Shown here: positions 1-7,697 of the stretch, one piece after another
Numbering within the stretch: the first letter of the stretch is position 1
Layout of the letters: each line of letters begins with the position of its first letter
Assembly: GCA_963711255.1 (NCBI GenBank)
Contig: CAVQDO010000035.1
Location: 186,001-250,000, forward strand
DNA length: 64,000 nt
Source: GCA-2746365 sp963711255
GTDB taxonomy: Bacteria > Pseudomonadota > Gammaproteobacteria > SZUA-229
Reading direction: 5' to 3'
Made by a program: the position numbers and the translations under genes
Notes under the pieces: model-generated
What the model was told of the DNA's origin: nothing
The model's input: only the letters and a program-made list of their open reading frames with translations
The model's database searches: none

Positions 1-935
1 CCAATGTTGATTACGTGAAGCGTGCTGCATTATTAAGCAAGTGTGATTTAATGACTGACATGGTCGGCGAGTTTGCATCGTTGCAGGGAGTTATGGGTAA
101 ACGGTACGCGCAGGTTGCCGGCGAAGCAGATGAAGTTGCCGATGCGCTGGATGAACAATATAAACCGCGCGGTGCCAATGATGAAACAGCAGCTTCTGCA
201 ACAGGCCAGGTGCTTTCTATAAGTGACAAACTCGATACCCTGGTCGGGATTTTTGCTATCGGGCAAAAGCCAACAGGTGAGAAAGATCCTTATGCACTGC
301 GCCGTGCATCATTAGGTATTTTGCGTACCATTATAGAGCGCGGTCTTGATCTTGATCTTAAGCAGCTGATTAGCGCATCGGCAAAATTACTGTCAGATAA
401 GGTTGATGCAGGCAAGGTCGAACAGGATGTGTTTGATTATATTTTGGAAAGACTGCGTGCCTACTATATGGATCGTAATGTAACGCCTGATGTTTTCGAT
501 GCGGTGTCAGCGTTGTCGCCTTCTCGCCCCCTGGATTTTGATAAACGTATTCGGGCCGTAACTGTTTTTCGTGAGCTGGCTGAAGCTGAGAGCCTGGCAG
601 CCGCGAATAAACGTGTCGGTAATATTCTTAAGAAGTCAGCCAGCAGTAATACGATAAAAGTGGACGAAAGCCTGCTATCGGAACAGGCAGAGAAAAACCT
701 TTATCAGACCTTGACTTCGTTGAGCCTGAAAGTTGAGCCAATGTTTGACTCGGGCGATTATGAAAATGCTTTGAGCCAGTTGTCCTCGCTGCGTGATCCT
801 GTTGATGCGTTTTTTGATTCGGTCATGGTTATGGCAGATGATGAAGCGGTAAAAAATAATCGTATTGCGCTGCTTAATAGTATGAACCAGTTGTTTCTTC
901 GCGCAGCTGACCTGTCGCGTTTACATCAATCGTAG
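1..935 (+). CDS. glyS: Glycyl-tRNA synthetase beta subunit, 3' part (5' end outside window)
   Basis: This is the C-terminal part of the class II glycyl-tRNA synthetase beta chain, which with the alpha chain (glyQ) charges tRNA-Gly in the cytoplasm. The frame is already open at base 3, so the gene enters from outside the window and the first in-window GTG (15) is not its start. About 311 residues are visible of the roughly 690 usual for the family. The segment with KDPYALRRASLG and the helical stretch after it match the DALR-type anticodon-binding domain at the GlyS C-terminus. gmhB follows after 23 nt and plsC after that, the same order as next to glyQS in Pseudomonas, which supports the call. 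glyQ should lie just upstream. Confidence 0.93.
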   Translation, partial: NVDYVKRAALLSKCDLMTDMVGEFASLQGVMGKRYAQVAGEADEVADALDEQYKPRGANDETAASATGQVLSISDKLDTLVGIFAIGQKPTGEKDPYALRRASLGILRTIIERGLDLDLKQLISASAKLLSDKVDAGKVEQDVFDYILERLRAYYMDRNVTPDVFDAVSALSPSRPLDFDKRIRAVTVFRELAEAESLAAANKRVGNILKKSASSNTIKVDESLLSEQAEKNLYQTLTSLSLKVEPMFDSGDYENALSQLSSLRDPVDAFFDSVMVMADDEAVKNNRIALLNSMNQLFLRAADLSRLHQS

Positions 936-958
936 GTATAACCTGAAAAACAAATCAT

Positions 959-1498
959 ATGAAACTGATCGTTCTAGATAGAGATGGTGTGATTAACCAT
1001 GATTCCGATGCTTATATAAAAAGCTCGGAAGAATGGGATCCTATTGACGGCAGCCTGGAGGCTATTGCACGATTAAACCAAGAGGGTTATATCGTGGTGG
1101 TAGCCAGTAACCAGTCAGGGTTGGCGAGAGGTTATTTTGATATTGAATCATTATCAGCCATGCACAAGAAAATGGCTGACATGCTGTCAAAAGTAGGCGG
1201 CCGTGTAGACGCTATTTTTTATTGCCCTCATGGGCCGGATGACTCCTGTGATTGCAGAAAGCCAAAGCCGGGCATGCTACTGGATATTGGCCAGCGCTTT
1301 AATGTGCCATTAGACGAAGTCATATTTATTGGTGACAGTGTTTCTGATATCAAGGCGGCAAGTAATGCCCACGCCAGGCCGGTACTGGTACGAACAGGAA
1401 AAGGAGAGAAGGCTGAGAAAATATTGCAGGCTGAATGCAAAGGTAAAGTACCAGTTTATGATGACCTGGCTGCCGCTGTTACTGCAATATTACGGTAA
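959..1498 (+). CDS. gmhB: D-glycero-D-manno-heptose 1,7-bisphosphate 7-phosphatase
   Basis: HAD-superfamily phosphatase that removes the 7-phosphate from heptose bisphosphate during synthesis of ADP-heptose for the LPS inner core. The 179-residue protein has the catalytic LDRDGVIN motif (D7 nucleophile, D9 acid/base), the ASNQSG motif II, a cysteine/histidine zinc loop (CPHGPDDSCDCRKPKPGM) typical of GmhB, and FIGDSVSD as motif IV. Length is normal. It lies between glyS and plsC in one direction with short gaps, so it is probably co-transcribed with them. A related histidinol phosphatase is excluded by the absence of a HisB dehydratase domain and by the gene context. Confidence 0.93.
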   Translation: MKLIVLDRDGVINHDSDAYIKSSEEWDPIDGSLEAIARLNQEGYIVVVASNQSGLARGYFDIESLSAMHKKMADMLSKVGGRVDAIFYCPHGPDDSCDCRKPKPGMLLDIGQRFNVPLDEVIFIGDSVSDIKAASNAHARPVLVRTGKGEKAEKILQAECKGKVPVYDDLAAAVTAILR

Positions 1499-1506
1499 TT
1501 GATTTT

Positions 1507-2247
1507 ATGGAAACAAGGCCAGTTTTATATATTCGATCATTTTTATTCTGGATAGGATTCATTATTAACACGCTGGTGTTTGGCTCGTTAATTGTTTTTT
1601 TGTTCTTCACTCCTTCAGGTTTCCGCTTAAGAATTGCCCGTGCCTGGTCACTGATTAATAATGTGTTATTAAAAATCTTTTGTGGTATCGATTATAAAGT
1701 CCAGGGCGCCGAAAATCTGGATGTTGATACGGCAATAATATTAAGCAAACATCAGTCTACCTGGGAAACACTGGCGTTACATTCATTCACACCTTATGTG
1801 CGCTGGGTGTTTAAGCGTGAATTAATGAGAATACCGATATTTGGCTGGGCACTTGCATTAACCGACCCTATTGCGATAAATCGCGGCGCTGGCAGGGTGG
1901 CAATTAAACAGTTAATTACAGAAGGTACTGAGAAACTCAATGCTGGAAAATGGATGCTGTTATTCCCGGAAGGAACCAGAACCGCCCCGGGTAAGACGCA
2001 AAAATATAAAATTGGCGGTGCGCTGCTGGCAGAAAAAAGCGGTTACCCTGTTATACCGATTGCACATAACGCAGGTGAATTCTGGCCCCGGCATAGTTTT
2101 ATAAAATGGCCGGGTACAATAAGCGTGGTTATTGGCCCCGCAATTGAGACAAAGAATCGTAATGCTGAAGAAATTAATACGGAAGTGAGCCAGTGGATCG
2201 AAACGGCAATGGAAAAGATTAGTGATAAATCACGTTGGAATCGTTAA
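1507..2247 (+). CDS. plsC: 1-acyl-sn-glycerol-3-phosphate acyltransferase
   Basis: Membrane acyltransferase that converts lysophosphatidic acid to phosphatidic acid in phospholipid synthesis. The 246-residue protein has an N-terminal hydrophobic segment (about residues 10-35), the HX4D/E-type catalytic motif as KHQSTWE (H82, E87), and the substrate-binding FPEGTRT motif near residue 153. The glutamate in place of aspartate in HX4D is common in one PlsC subgroup, the one found beside gmhB-glyS in Pseudomonas. The gene starts 8 nt after gmhB. It ends 32 nt before the convergent tatD gene. Acyl specificity cannot be read from the sequence. Confidence 0.9.
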   Translation: METRPVLYIRSFLFWIGFIINTLVFGSLIVFLFFTPSGFRLRIARAWSLINNVLLKIFCGIDYKVQGAENLDVDTAIILSKHQSTWETLALHSFTPYVRWVFKRELMRIPIFGWALALTDPIAINRGAGRVAIKQLITEGTEKLNAGKWMLLFPEGTRTAPGKTQKYKIGGALLAEKSGYPVIPIAHNAGEFWPRHSFIKWPGTISVVIGPAIETKNRNAEEINTEVSQWIETAMEKISDKSRWNR

Positions 2248-2279
2248 TTATTAATAGCAGGTACGGTTTAACCACTCAT

Positions 2280-3056
2280 CTATAAGTTAAATAGTTTTTT
2301 TGCATTTTCTGTAGTCTGTCGTGCAATAAGCAGTTCTGATTCCGATCTTATACTTGATATTGAGTGCAACGTTTTTAGTAGATAAGCGGGTTCATTTCTT
2401 TTGCCGATATTATCCTGACCGGGCTGGTCTGGCGCGTCGGTTTCGAGCAGCAAAGCGCTCAACGGTATATCCCTCGCAACGCTCCTGATTTTTTTTGCAT
2501 TATCATAGGTAACGCTTGCACTAATGCTGATAAAAAAATTCAAATCAATAAGCTGCTGTGCCTGCTCCCAGCTTCCAGAATAGCTGTGCACCATGCCGCG
2601 CAAGTTTTTAAATTTTCTTATTGTTTGAATAACCGTTTCTGTTGCTTTCACTGAATGAATGACCACCGGTAAATGATGGCTTTCAGCAACAGCCAGCTGA
2701 GACTCAAAAAAACTTAACTGGGTTTTTTTATCAGCCTGCTGCGGGCGAAAATCGAGGCCGCACTCACCCAGCGCTACCGGCTGATTTTCATCTATATACT
2801 TATCTAGCAATTTAACATCATGCAGTTCATGATGCTTAAGCCAGTATGGGTGCAACCCGTAACAGGCATGCAGTTGTTTATGCGCATGGCAAAGCCTGTT
2901 GATTCGCGGCCAGTGTTTTTTTTCTGTTCCGGGTATCACTATCTCACTTATATGATTGTCCTGTGCGCGTTGCATCACTTCTGTTCGGTCGTGATCAAAT
3001 TCAGCAAAGTCCAGGTGGCAATGCGAATCTATAAGGTAAGGGGGGTTCTCAGGCAT
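2280..3056 (-). CDS. TatD family metal-dependent hydrolase
   Basis: TIM-barrel amidohydrolase-type nuclease family (TatD/YcfH/YjjV). The 258-residue protein shows all the metal ligands: DSHCHLD (H12, H14), GECGLD (E98), VVIHSV, MVHSYSG and LETDAP near the C-terminus. Family members are Mg-dependent DNases or 3'-5' exonucleases, but the physiological substrate here is not known. It starts 11 nt downstream of the FIST gene on the same strand, so the two are probably one transcript. The 3' end converges on plsC. The TatD, YcfH and YjjV paralogues cannot be told apart with confidence from this sequence alone. Confidence 0.87.
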   Translation of the reverse strand: MPENPPYLIDSHCHLDFAEFDHDRTEVMQRAQDNHISEIVIPGTEKKHWPRINRLCHAHKQLHACYGLHPYWLKHHELHDVKLLDKYIDENQPVALGECGLDFRPQQADKKTQLSFFESQLAVAESHHLPVVIHSVKATETVIQTIRKFKNLRGMVHSYSGSWEQAQQLIDLNFFISISASVTYDNAKKIRSVARDIPLSALLLETDAPDQPGQDNIGKRNEPAYLLKTLHSISSIRSESELLIARQTTENAKKLFNL

Positions 3057-3067
3057 TGATAAGTAAT

Positions 3068-4186
3068 CTAGACAAAAAGTGTTAGTACACCAGTATATCC
3101 ATAAACATGGTTATGGTGGATTTCGCCGTTGGCAAAAAATCCGGTTAGCGGGAAGTCACCTAACACCTGGTGTATCATTTTTACTTCTTCTGAGTTGTCA
3201 CCAAACTGTTCGCGGCCGCGGCCAAGGCAGGAAATATAGATACCGCCTTTAGGCTGCGCATGTAATCGTTTTTTAACTTTCTCCAGCATGTTAATCATGT
3301 CAGCAGTTGCCGTGTTGCCGTCCCTTCTGCAAAATAACAGTTCTTCTCCTTCAGTTAAATGATCGTTAATGGCAAAAATTTTTCTTTCCTCGTCAACGCC
3401 GACCAGTGTTCTAACCATGTAATCACTGATGTCGCTGCCAGAAATGCATAGTCCTGCAAAAATATACGAAGAGGTCTTTTCGAGATCGCGCGACAGTACT
3501 TCACCAATATCGTTGTAAAAAACATCAAGTGCCGGTTTGTGGTCAAGGCTGAATGCAACATTCTCTTCTGCCTGTGTGATGATGTGTTTATTTCCCAGCG
3601 GTGCGCAGCCCTGGGTCAGGTTGGTAATAACCGGAATGTTTTCCGAGAATATGACGCCGGAAACACATTGTGACGTTACTTCATCAGCCACCTGTAACTG
3701 GGTGGTGCGTGAAGAAGTAAAGCCGCCGGCTACAAAACAGTTGTTAAGGCTTTCTTCGAAAGAGCCTATTATGTTTTGTGCAGGTTCAAGGTATGCATCG
3801 GCGTGTATAAAAGCAAAACAGGATTCGCTGTTATCGGGTACGGTGGCCCTGGTTTTGAGCTCGTCGATATTTTTTAGCGGTGGAATTATATTGAATTGCG
3901 TTTCATCAAACTGGCAGAGCAATAAGCTTATTGCCGGTTGCTCGTATATTTCCTCGCTACCTGCAATGATGCCAATACCCAGTGAGCCTGCCCAGTGTTC
4001 TATGCCACTGGTTATTTTGCAGTGGTGGAGAATACTTTCTAATGAGTCGGCAATGCTGTCTGAGACATAGATAAAGCCAAAGTTGGCTTCGGCGGGGCAA
4101 TTGGCGAGTTGCAGCATGCAGTTCTGTAAGACTGTTTCTGTATTAGTACCGTAACTGCTTACATGAAAAAATTTGTCCACGTACAC
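3068..4186 (-). CDS. FIST-domain sensory protein
   Basis: The 372-residue soluble protein has the pattern of a FIST_N plus FIST_C protein. The N-terminal half has ASLGIGIIAGSEEIYEQPA-like and GGFTSSR segments. The C-terminal half has the KGGIYISCLGRG segment followed by GFFANGEI near the end, a FIST_C hallmark. FIST domains are predicted small-ligand (possibly amino-acid) sensors often linked to signalling genes. This one has no output domain. The start is a GTG preceded by AAGG. A GTG two codons later is also possible. It lies upstream of tatD on the same strand. The actual ligand is unknown. Confidence 0.75.
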   Translation of the reverse strand: MYVDKFFHVSSYGTNTETVLQNCMLQLANCPAEANFGFIYVSDSIADSLESILHHCKITSGIEHWAGSLGIGIIAGSEEIYEQPAISLLLCQFDETQFNIIPPLKNIDELKTRATVPDNSESCFAFIHADAYLEPAQNIIGSFEESLNNCFVAGGFTSSRTTQLQVADEVTSQCVSGVIFSENIPVITNLTQGCAPLGNKHIITQAEENVAFSLDHKPALDVFYNDIGEVLSRDLEKTSSYIFAGLCISGSDISDYMVRTLVGVDEERKIFAINDHLTEGEELLFCRRDGNTATADMINMLEKVKKRLHAQPKGGIYISCLGRGREQFGDNSEEVKMIHQVLGDFPLTGFFANGEIHHNHVYGYTGVLTLFV

Positions 4187-4290
4187 CGCCTTAATGGTAA
4201 ATAATGTATGGCTTTAGTCTACACGTTACGGTCGGTATATTGAACGGATAAGTGTGCGGCTATTTATCGCTTCAGCATGTTAATGAAATT
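4187..4290. other. Intergenic region between the FIST gene and the tandem repeat
   Basis: About 100 bases that should carry the promoter of the FIST-tatD transcript. I see no convincing -35/-10 pair, RNA gene or riboswitch. Confidence 0.4.
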
Positions 4291-4518
4291 CCGTCCATCC
4301 ATGGGCATGCGTCGCTCCTTGCCATCCCTGGCACCGCGACATACCGTACATCCTGTACATAGCCACACCGGCATCCATGCCTCCTTGTGTCATACCGTAC
4401 ATCCATGGGCATGCGCCGCTCATTGCCATCCCTGGCACCGCGACATACCGTACATCCTGTACATAATCGCACCGACATCCATGTCTCCTTGCGAAAATAC
4501 CGCCCATCCATGGGCATA
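4291..4518. repeat. Tandem repeat, two 104/105-bp units plus a 19-bp partial third
   Basis: Unit 1 runs 4291-4394, unit 2 4395-4499, and a partial third begins at 4500 with the same opening (CCGYCCATCCATGGGCAT). Each unit contains ATGGGCATGCG, CCATCCCTGGCACCGCGAC and ATACCGTACATCCTGTACAT. Because the second unit is 105 bp, open frames run through it on both strands; these look spurious. The repeat lies between the FIST promoter side and the 3' end of prk, ending at the prk terminator. The units differ by scattered substitutions, so this is not a recent exact duplication. Confidence 0.85.
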
Positions 4519-4546
4519 AAAAAGGCCGGTAAAAACCGGCCTTTTA
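4519..4546 (-). terminator. Rho-independent terminator downstream of prk
   Basis: A perfect 10-bp stem, AAAGGCCGGT (4521-4530) with ACCGGCCTTT (4535-4544), has an AAAA loop and A/T runs on both sides. It lies 22 nt past the prk stop codon and could work in both directions. Confidence 0.85.
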
Positions 4547-4566
4547 ATACAGCTTATGTTATGAAA

Positions 4567-5442
4567 CTATTTTGAAGCTTCAATCATGTCGTGGATGATT
4601 GGAGTTAGAATTAGCTCCATAGCAAAACCCATTTTTCCGCCAGGTACAACGATAGTGTTGCGGCGTGACATGAATGAGTTAGGAATCATGTCCAGCAGGT
4701 TAGGGAAGTTTGTGTTGAACTTTTCAGGATCCTTGAAGCGGATCACGATAAAGCTTTCATCGGGTGTTGGAATATCACGTGCAATGAAAGGGTTAGAGGT
4801 ATCCACTGTAGCAATACGCTGGAAGTTAATATCAGTGCGAGAGAACTGGGGCGTAATGTATTTAACATAGTCGTGCATACGGCGCAGTATGGTGTCTACA
4901 ATCACTTCTTCTGAATAGCCGCGCTCAGCATTATCACGATGAATTTTCTGAATCCACTCAAGGTTAACACTGGGTACAACGCCAACCAGCAGGTCAACGT
5001 GTTTGGCAATGTCGACATCTTCTGTGACAACGCCACCATGCAGACCTTCATAGAACATAATGTCAGAGTCTGAAGCGATTTCTTCCCATGGCGTAAACTG
5101 GCCAGGTGTTAATCCCTCGTAAGCTTCTGCTTCCTCGTCACTGTGCAGATACAGGCGTTTCTTTCCGCCACCGGTTTTACCGTAGGATTCGAACAGTTCA
5201 GCCAGTGTGTCAAACAGGTTGGCTTCAGCACCAAAGTGACTAAAGTTATTATTGCCTTCAGTTTCGGCTTTGTTCATTGCCTCTTTCATCGCTGCGCGAT
5301 CATAGCGGTGGAAGCTGTCGCCTTCAATTATGACAGGGTTGATTTTTTCACGAGTAAAAATTTGCTCGAATGCATGTTTTACCGTTGATGTGCCCGCACC
5401 AGATGAGCCGGTTACTACAACAATGGGGTGTTTCTGAGACAT
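4567..5442 (-). CDS. prk: Phosphoribulokinase
   Basis: Phosphorylates ribulose 5-phosphate to ribulose 1,5-bisphosphate, the RuBisCO substrate. The start is the ATG at 5442, giving 291 residues. It is preceded by GGAGAATTAAAC, a good Shine-Dalgarno site, and MSQKHPIVVVTGSSGAG is the family N-terminus; an ATG about 99 bases further upstream in the same frame would add a non-homologous leader. The P-loop is G12-S19 (GSSGAGTS). Other family blocks are IIEGDSFHRYDR, HSDEEAEAYEG with GQFTPWEE, and FYEGLHGG. Length matches proteobacterial class I PRK. No RuBisCO or other Calvin-cycle gene lies in the window. A terminator follows. Confidence 0.93.
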   Translation of the reverse strand: MSQKHPIVVVTGSSGAGTSTVKHAFEQIFTREKINPVIIEGDSFHRYDRAAMKEAMNKAETEGNNNFSHFGAEANLFDTLAELFESYGKTGGGKKRLYLHSDEEAEAYEGLTPGQFTPWEEIASDSDIMFYEGLHGGVVTEDVDIAKHVDLLVGVVPSVNLEWIQKIHRDNAERGYSEEVIVDTILRRMHDYVKYITPQFSRTDINFQRIATVDTSNPFIARDIPTPDESFIVIRFKDPEKFNTNFPNLLDMIPNSFMSRRNTIVVPGGKMGFAMELILTPIIHDMIEASK

Positions 5443-5520
5443 GTTTAATTCTCCAAAAATGACAAAAATTCTGTATGCCAGGCAGTTGATGTGCAGGTAC
5501 TGCGCTGAAAAAAGTGCGCT

Positions 5521-5526
5521 ATTGTA
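5521..5526 (-). promoter_or_regulatory. Possible -10 element of the prk promoter
   Basis: The minus strand reads GGATACAATAG here, a good -10 (TACAAT) about 80 nt upstream of the prk start. The matching -35 region (about 5544-5549) is poor, so an activator such as CbbR might be needed. That last point is inference. Confidence 0.3.
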
Positions 5527-5614
5527 TCCTTTTTCTGGCAATTATAAAAATAAGGTGTGGCTCTTTATAGAATAAGCTTCAAAATCAATGACTTGCTAAT
5601 TTGAGTCAGGGGGA

Positions 5615-6338
5615 TTACTGTTTTTCATAGAGTAAATCCCAGACGCCATGACCAAGGCGGAGGCCACGACGCTCAAATTTTGTTTCACAGCGATCCGCTT
5701 TGGTTTTTGAAAAGCTGGCCTTTGCCTGAAATGTTTTTAAAGCCTTGTGCTTCATCCATCTGTTCGAGCATCTGATCGGCATAATGCTGCCAGTCCGTTG
5801 CCATATGGAACAAACCGCCTGTTTTCAGCTTTTTATGCAGTAGTTGAATGAAGTCAGGCTTCATTATGCGCCTTTTATGGTGACGTTTTTTATGCCAGGG
5901 GTCAGGGAAGAAAAGCTGTACTTTGCTTAATGCATTATCTGCAATCTGCTGGTTTAACACCTCTACCGCGTCATGACGAATAACTTTAATGTTTTCAACA
6001 TGATCAGACTGTGCGTTATGTATTAAATGGCCGACACCCGGGCCATGGACTTCGATGCCGATAAAGTTATAGTGAGGCTGGTTCTTTGCCTGCTGCAAAA
6101 GAGAGTCGCCATTACCGAAGCCGATCTCCAGCACAGTTTCATTGCTGTTATTAAATAGTAAACCAAAGTCCAGCTGTTGCTCGCTGTAATCAATGCCATA
6201 AGACTGCCAGTAGTTATCCAGGGCGTTTTGCTGGGCAACGGTCAGTCGTCCCTGGCGTAATACAAAACTTTTGATAGCCCGGTGCTTGCTGACATCCTGC
6301 TCGTCCGTGTGATTACTCAGTTTGGTTTTTTCGGTCAC
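5615..6338 (-). CDS. trmB: tRNA (guanine-46-N7)-methyltransferase, frameshifted near the 3' end
   Basis: SAM-dependent methyltransferase that makes m7G46 in tRNA. Visible motifs are VLEIGFGNGDS (SAM motif I), GIEVHGPGVG and FFPDPWHKKRHHKRRI. The frame holding these ends early after GQLFKNQSGSL at 5685. The next frame continues without a break with KADRCETKFERRGLRLGHG, then VWDLLYEKQ and a stop at 5615. That is the conserved TrmB C-terminus with its TKFE-R-G motif. One extra base in the run around 5717-5724 explains the break; removing it gives about 240 residues, the usual length. The start is taken as GTG 6338, 28 nt after the thiG stop. The ATG at 6458 would lie inside thiG. It is either a sequence error or a real lesion. 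Confidence 0.85.
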
Positions 6339-6366
6339 AACAAAATCAGTCTTTAGTGAAAGCGGC

Positions 6367-7164
6367 CTAGAAAAAGGTGCCTTCAATCGGTGATGAAGCG
6401 GAGGCAAAACGCTTTTTAGGCATGCGCCCAGCCAAAAATGCTTCGCGCCCGCCTTCAATGGCCTTCTTCATGGCTGACGCCATCAGTACGGGGTGTTGTG
6501 CGGCGGCGATGGCGGTATTCATTAAAATGCCATCACAGCCCAGTTCCATCGCGATAGCCGCATCGGAAGCAGTGCCAACGCCTGCATCCACCAGTATAGG
6601 CACATTGGCATTCTCTATAATGGTCAGGATGTTATACGGGTTGCGAATGCCCAGACCTGAGCCAATCGGAGCGGCGAGCGGCATGACGGCGACACAGCCG
6701 ATATTTTCAAGTTCCTTCGCGATCAACGGGTCATCATTAGTGTAAACCATGACATCAAAGCCGTCATCAACCAGAATCTGAGCTGCTTTCAGCGTTTGTA
6801 TAGCATCAGGAAACAGGGTCTTTTCATCACCAAGAACTTCGAGTTTTACCAGTTTGTGGCCACCCAGCAGTTCACGAGCCAACTTGCAGGTGCGAACGGC
6901 ATCGTCAACGTTGTAACAGCCCGCTGTATTGGGCAGCAAGGTATACTTATCGAGCGGCAAAGCATCCAGTAAATTTGGCTCGCCAGGGTTTTGTCCGATA
7001 TTGGTTCGTCTAATGGCGATGGTGATAATTTCAGCGCCGCTGGCTTCCAGTGCCAGGCGTGTCTCGTCGTTATCTTTATATTTGCCGGTGCCTACCAGTA
7101 AGCGTGAAGTATAAGACTTGCCTGCAATCTGCAGTTTATTATCGAAATTTTTATCTGGCATCAT
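6367..7164 (-). CDS. thiG: Thiazole synthase
   Basis: Builds the thiazole phosphate of thiamine from 1-deoxy-xylulose 5-phosphate, dehydroglycine and the ThiS thiocarboxylate. The 265-residue TIM barrel has LVKLEVLGD with the Schiff-base lysine (about K107), NTAGCYN, MPLAAPIGSG and VDAGVGTASDAA (phosphate site). It follows thiS on the same strand after 116 nt. A glycine oxidase gene (thiO), which supplies dehydroglycine, lies 1.7 kb away on the other strand, so this is the ThiO-type aerobic pathway rather than the ThiH type. The start MMPDKNF offers two adjacent ATGs. It ends with a TAG stop just before trmB. Confidence 0.95.
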   Translation of the reverse strand: MMPDKNFDNKLQIAGKSYTSRLLVGTGKYKDNDETRLALEASGAEIITIAIRRTNIGQNPGEPNLLDALPLDKYTLLPNTAGCYNVDDAVRTCKLARELLGGHKLVKLEVLGDEKTLFPDAIQTLKAAQILVDDGFDVMVYTNDDPLIAKELENIGCVAVMPLAAPIGSGLGIRNPYNILTIIENANVPILVDAGVGTASDAAIAMELGCDGILMNTAIAAAQHPVLMASAMKKAIEGGREAFLAGRMPKKRFASASSPIEGTFF

Positions 7165-7280
7165 ATTTAACCGTGGTTACCGGCACAGTGAGCTGACCGA
7201 GCATTGAAAAGTGGCTTATTTTACTTGATTTTATCGTGAAGGATGCAGCCTATGGTCACAATGAATGATTAATTTAGCTA

Positions 7281-7499
7281 TTAATGTTCCTGTTGCGGGC
7301 TGCCGCCGCCGATAGCCTGAACAATTTCAACCTTATCTAACTCATTGAGTGTAAGCAGGTTAAAGTCACTGCGAGGTATTATTTCCTGGTTGATTTCGAC
7401 AGCCAGTCGCTTGCCGGATAAATCCAGACTAAGCAGTAGCTGCTCTATGGTTGTGTTGTTATCGATCTCTCGATTATCGCCATTAAGGACAATGATCAT
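7281..7499 (-). CDS. thiS: Sulfur carrier protein ThiS
   Basis: Ubiquitin-like carrier whose C-terminal Gly-Gly is adenylated by ThiF and thiocarboxylated for thiazole synthesis. The start is ATG 7499, with AGGA about 10 nt upstream; the upstream ATG in the same frame would add 41 non-homologous residues. It encodes 72 residues, with MIIVLNGD at the N-terminus and VEIVQAIGGG near the C-terminus. Unlike most ThiS proteins the chain does not stop at Gly-Gly: it runs on with SPQQEH. That tail would have to be trimmed, or tolerated, for the carrier to work. It lies upstream of thiG on the same strand. Confidence 0.9.
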   Translation of the reverse strand: MIIVLNGDNREIDNNTTIEQLLLSLDLSGKRLAVEINQEIIPRSDFNLLTLNELDKVEIVQAIGGGSPQQEH

Positions 7500-7697
7500 C
7501 GTTATATTTTTCCTGAAAGGTTCTGATTTTTTATGCCATTTCGGCGCGTAAATACTGAAAAAGCAAAAATACTGTGCTATAGATTTACACAATAATATAT
7601 AAATCCATGCGTTTTTAAACATATTGTTTTTAACTCTTAGTCAGTAATTCTATTACAAGCTACAGGGGAGTGCGCATTAAAAATCTGGAATTGTTTT

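Noticed and set aside
4291..4518. Possible CRISPR array
   Set aside because: The unit is 104-105 bp and is itself repeated in full, with no unique spacers and no cas genes near.
4272..4575. Several open frames on both strands through the tandem repeat
   Set aside because: They arise because the repeat unit lacks stops in several frames; the translations are repetitive, no ribosome-binding site is seen, and both strands are open at once.
7165..7697. TPP riboswitch upstream of thiS or thiG
   Set aside because: No TPP aptamer motif (CTGAGA with ACCTGA-type sequence) was seen in the gaps upstream of either gene.
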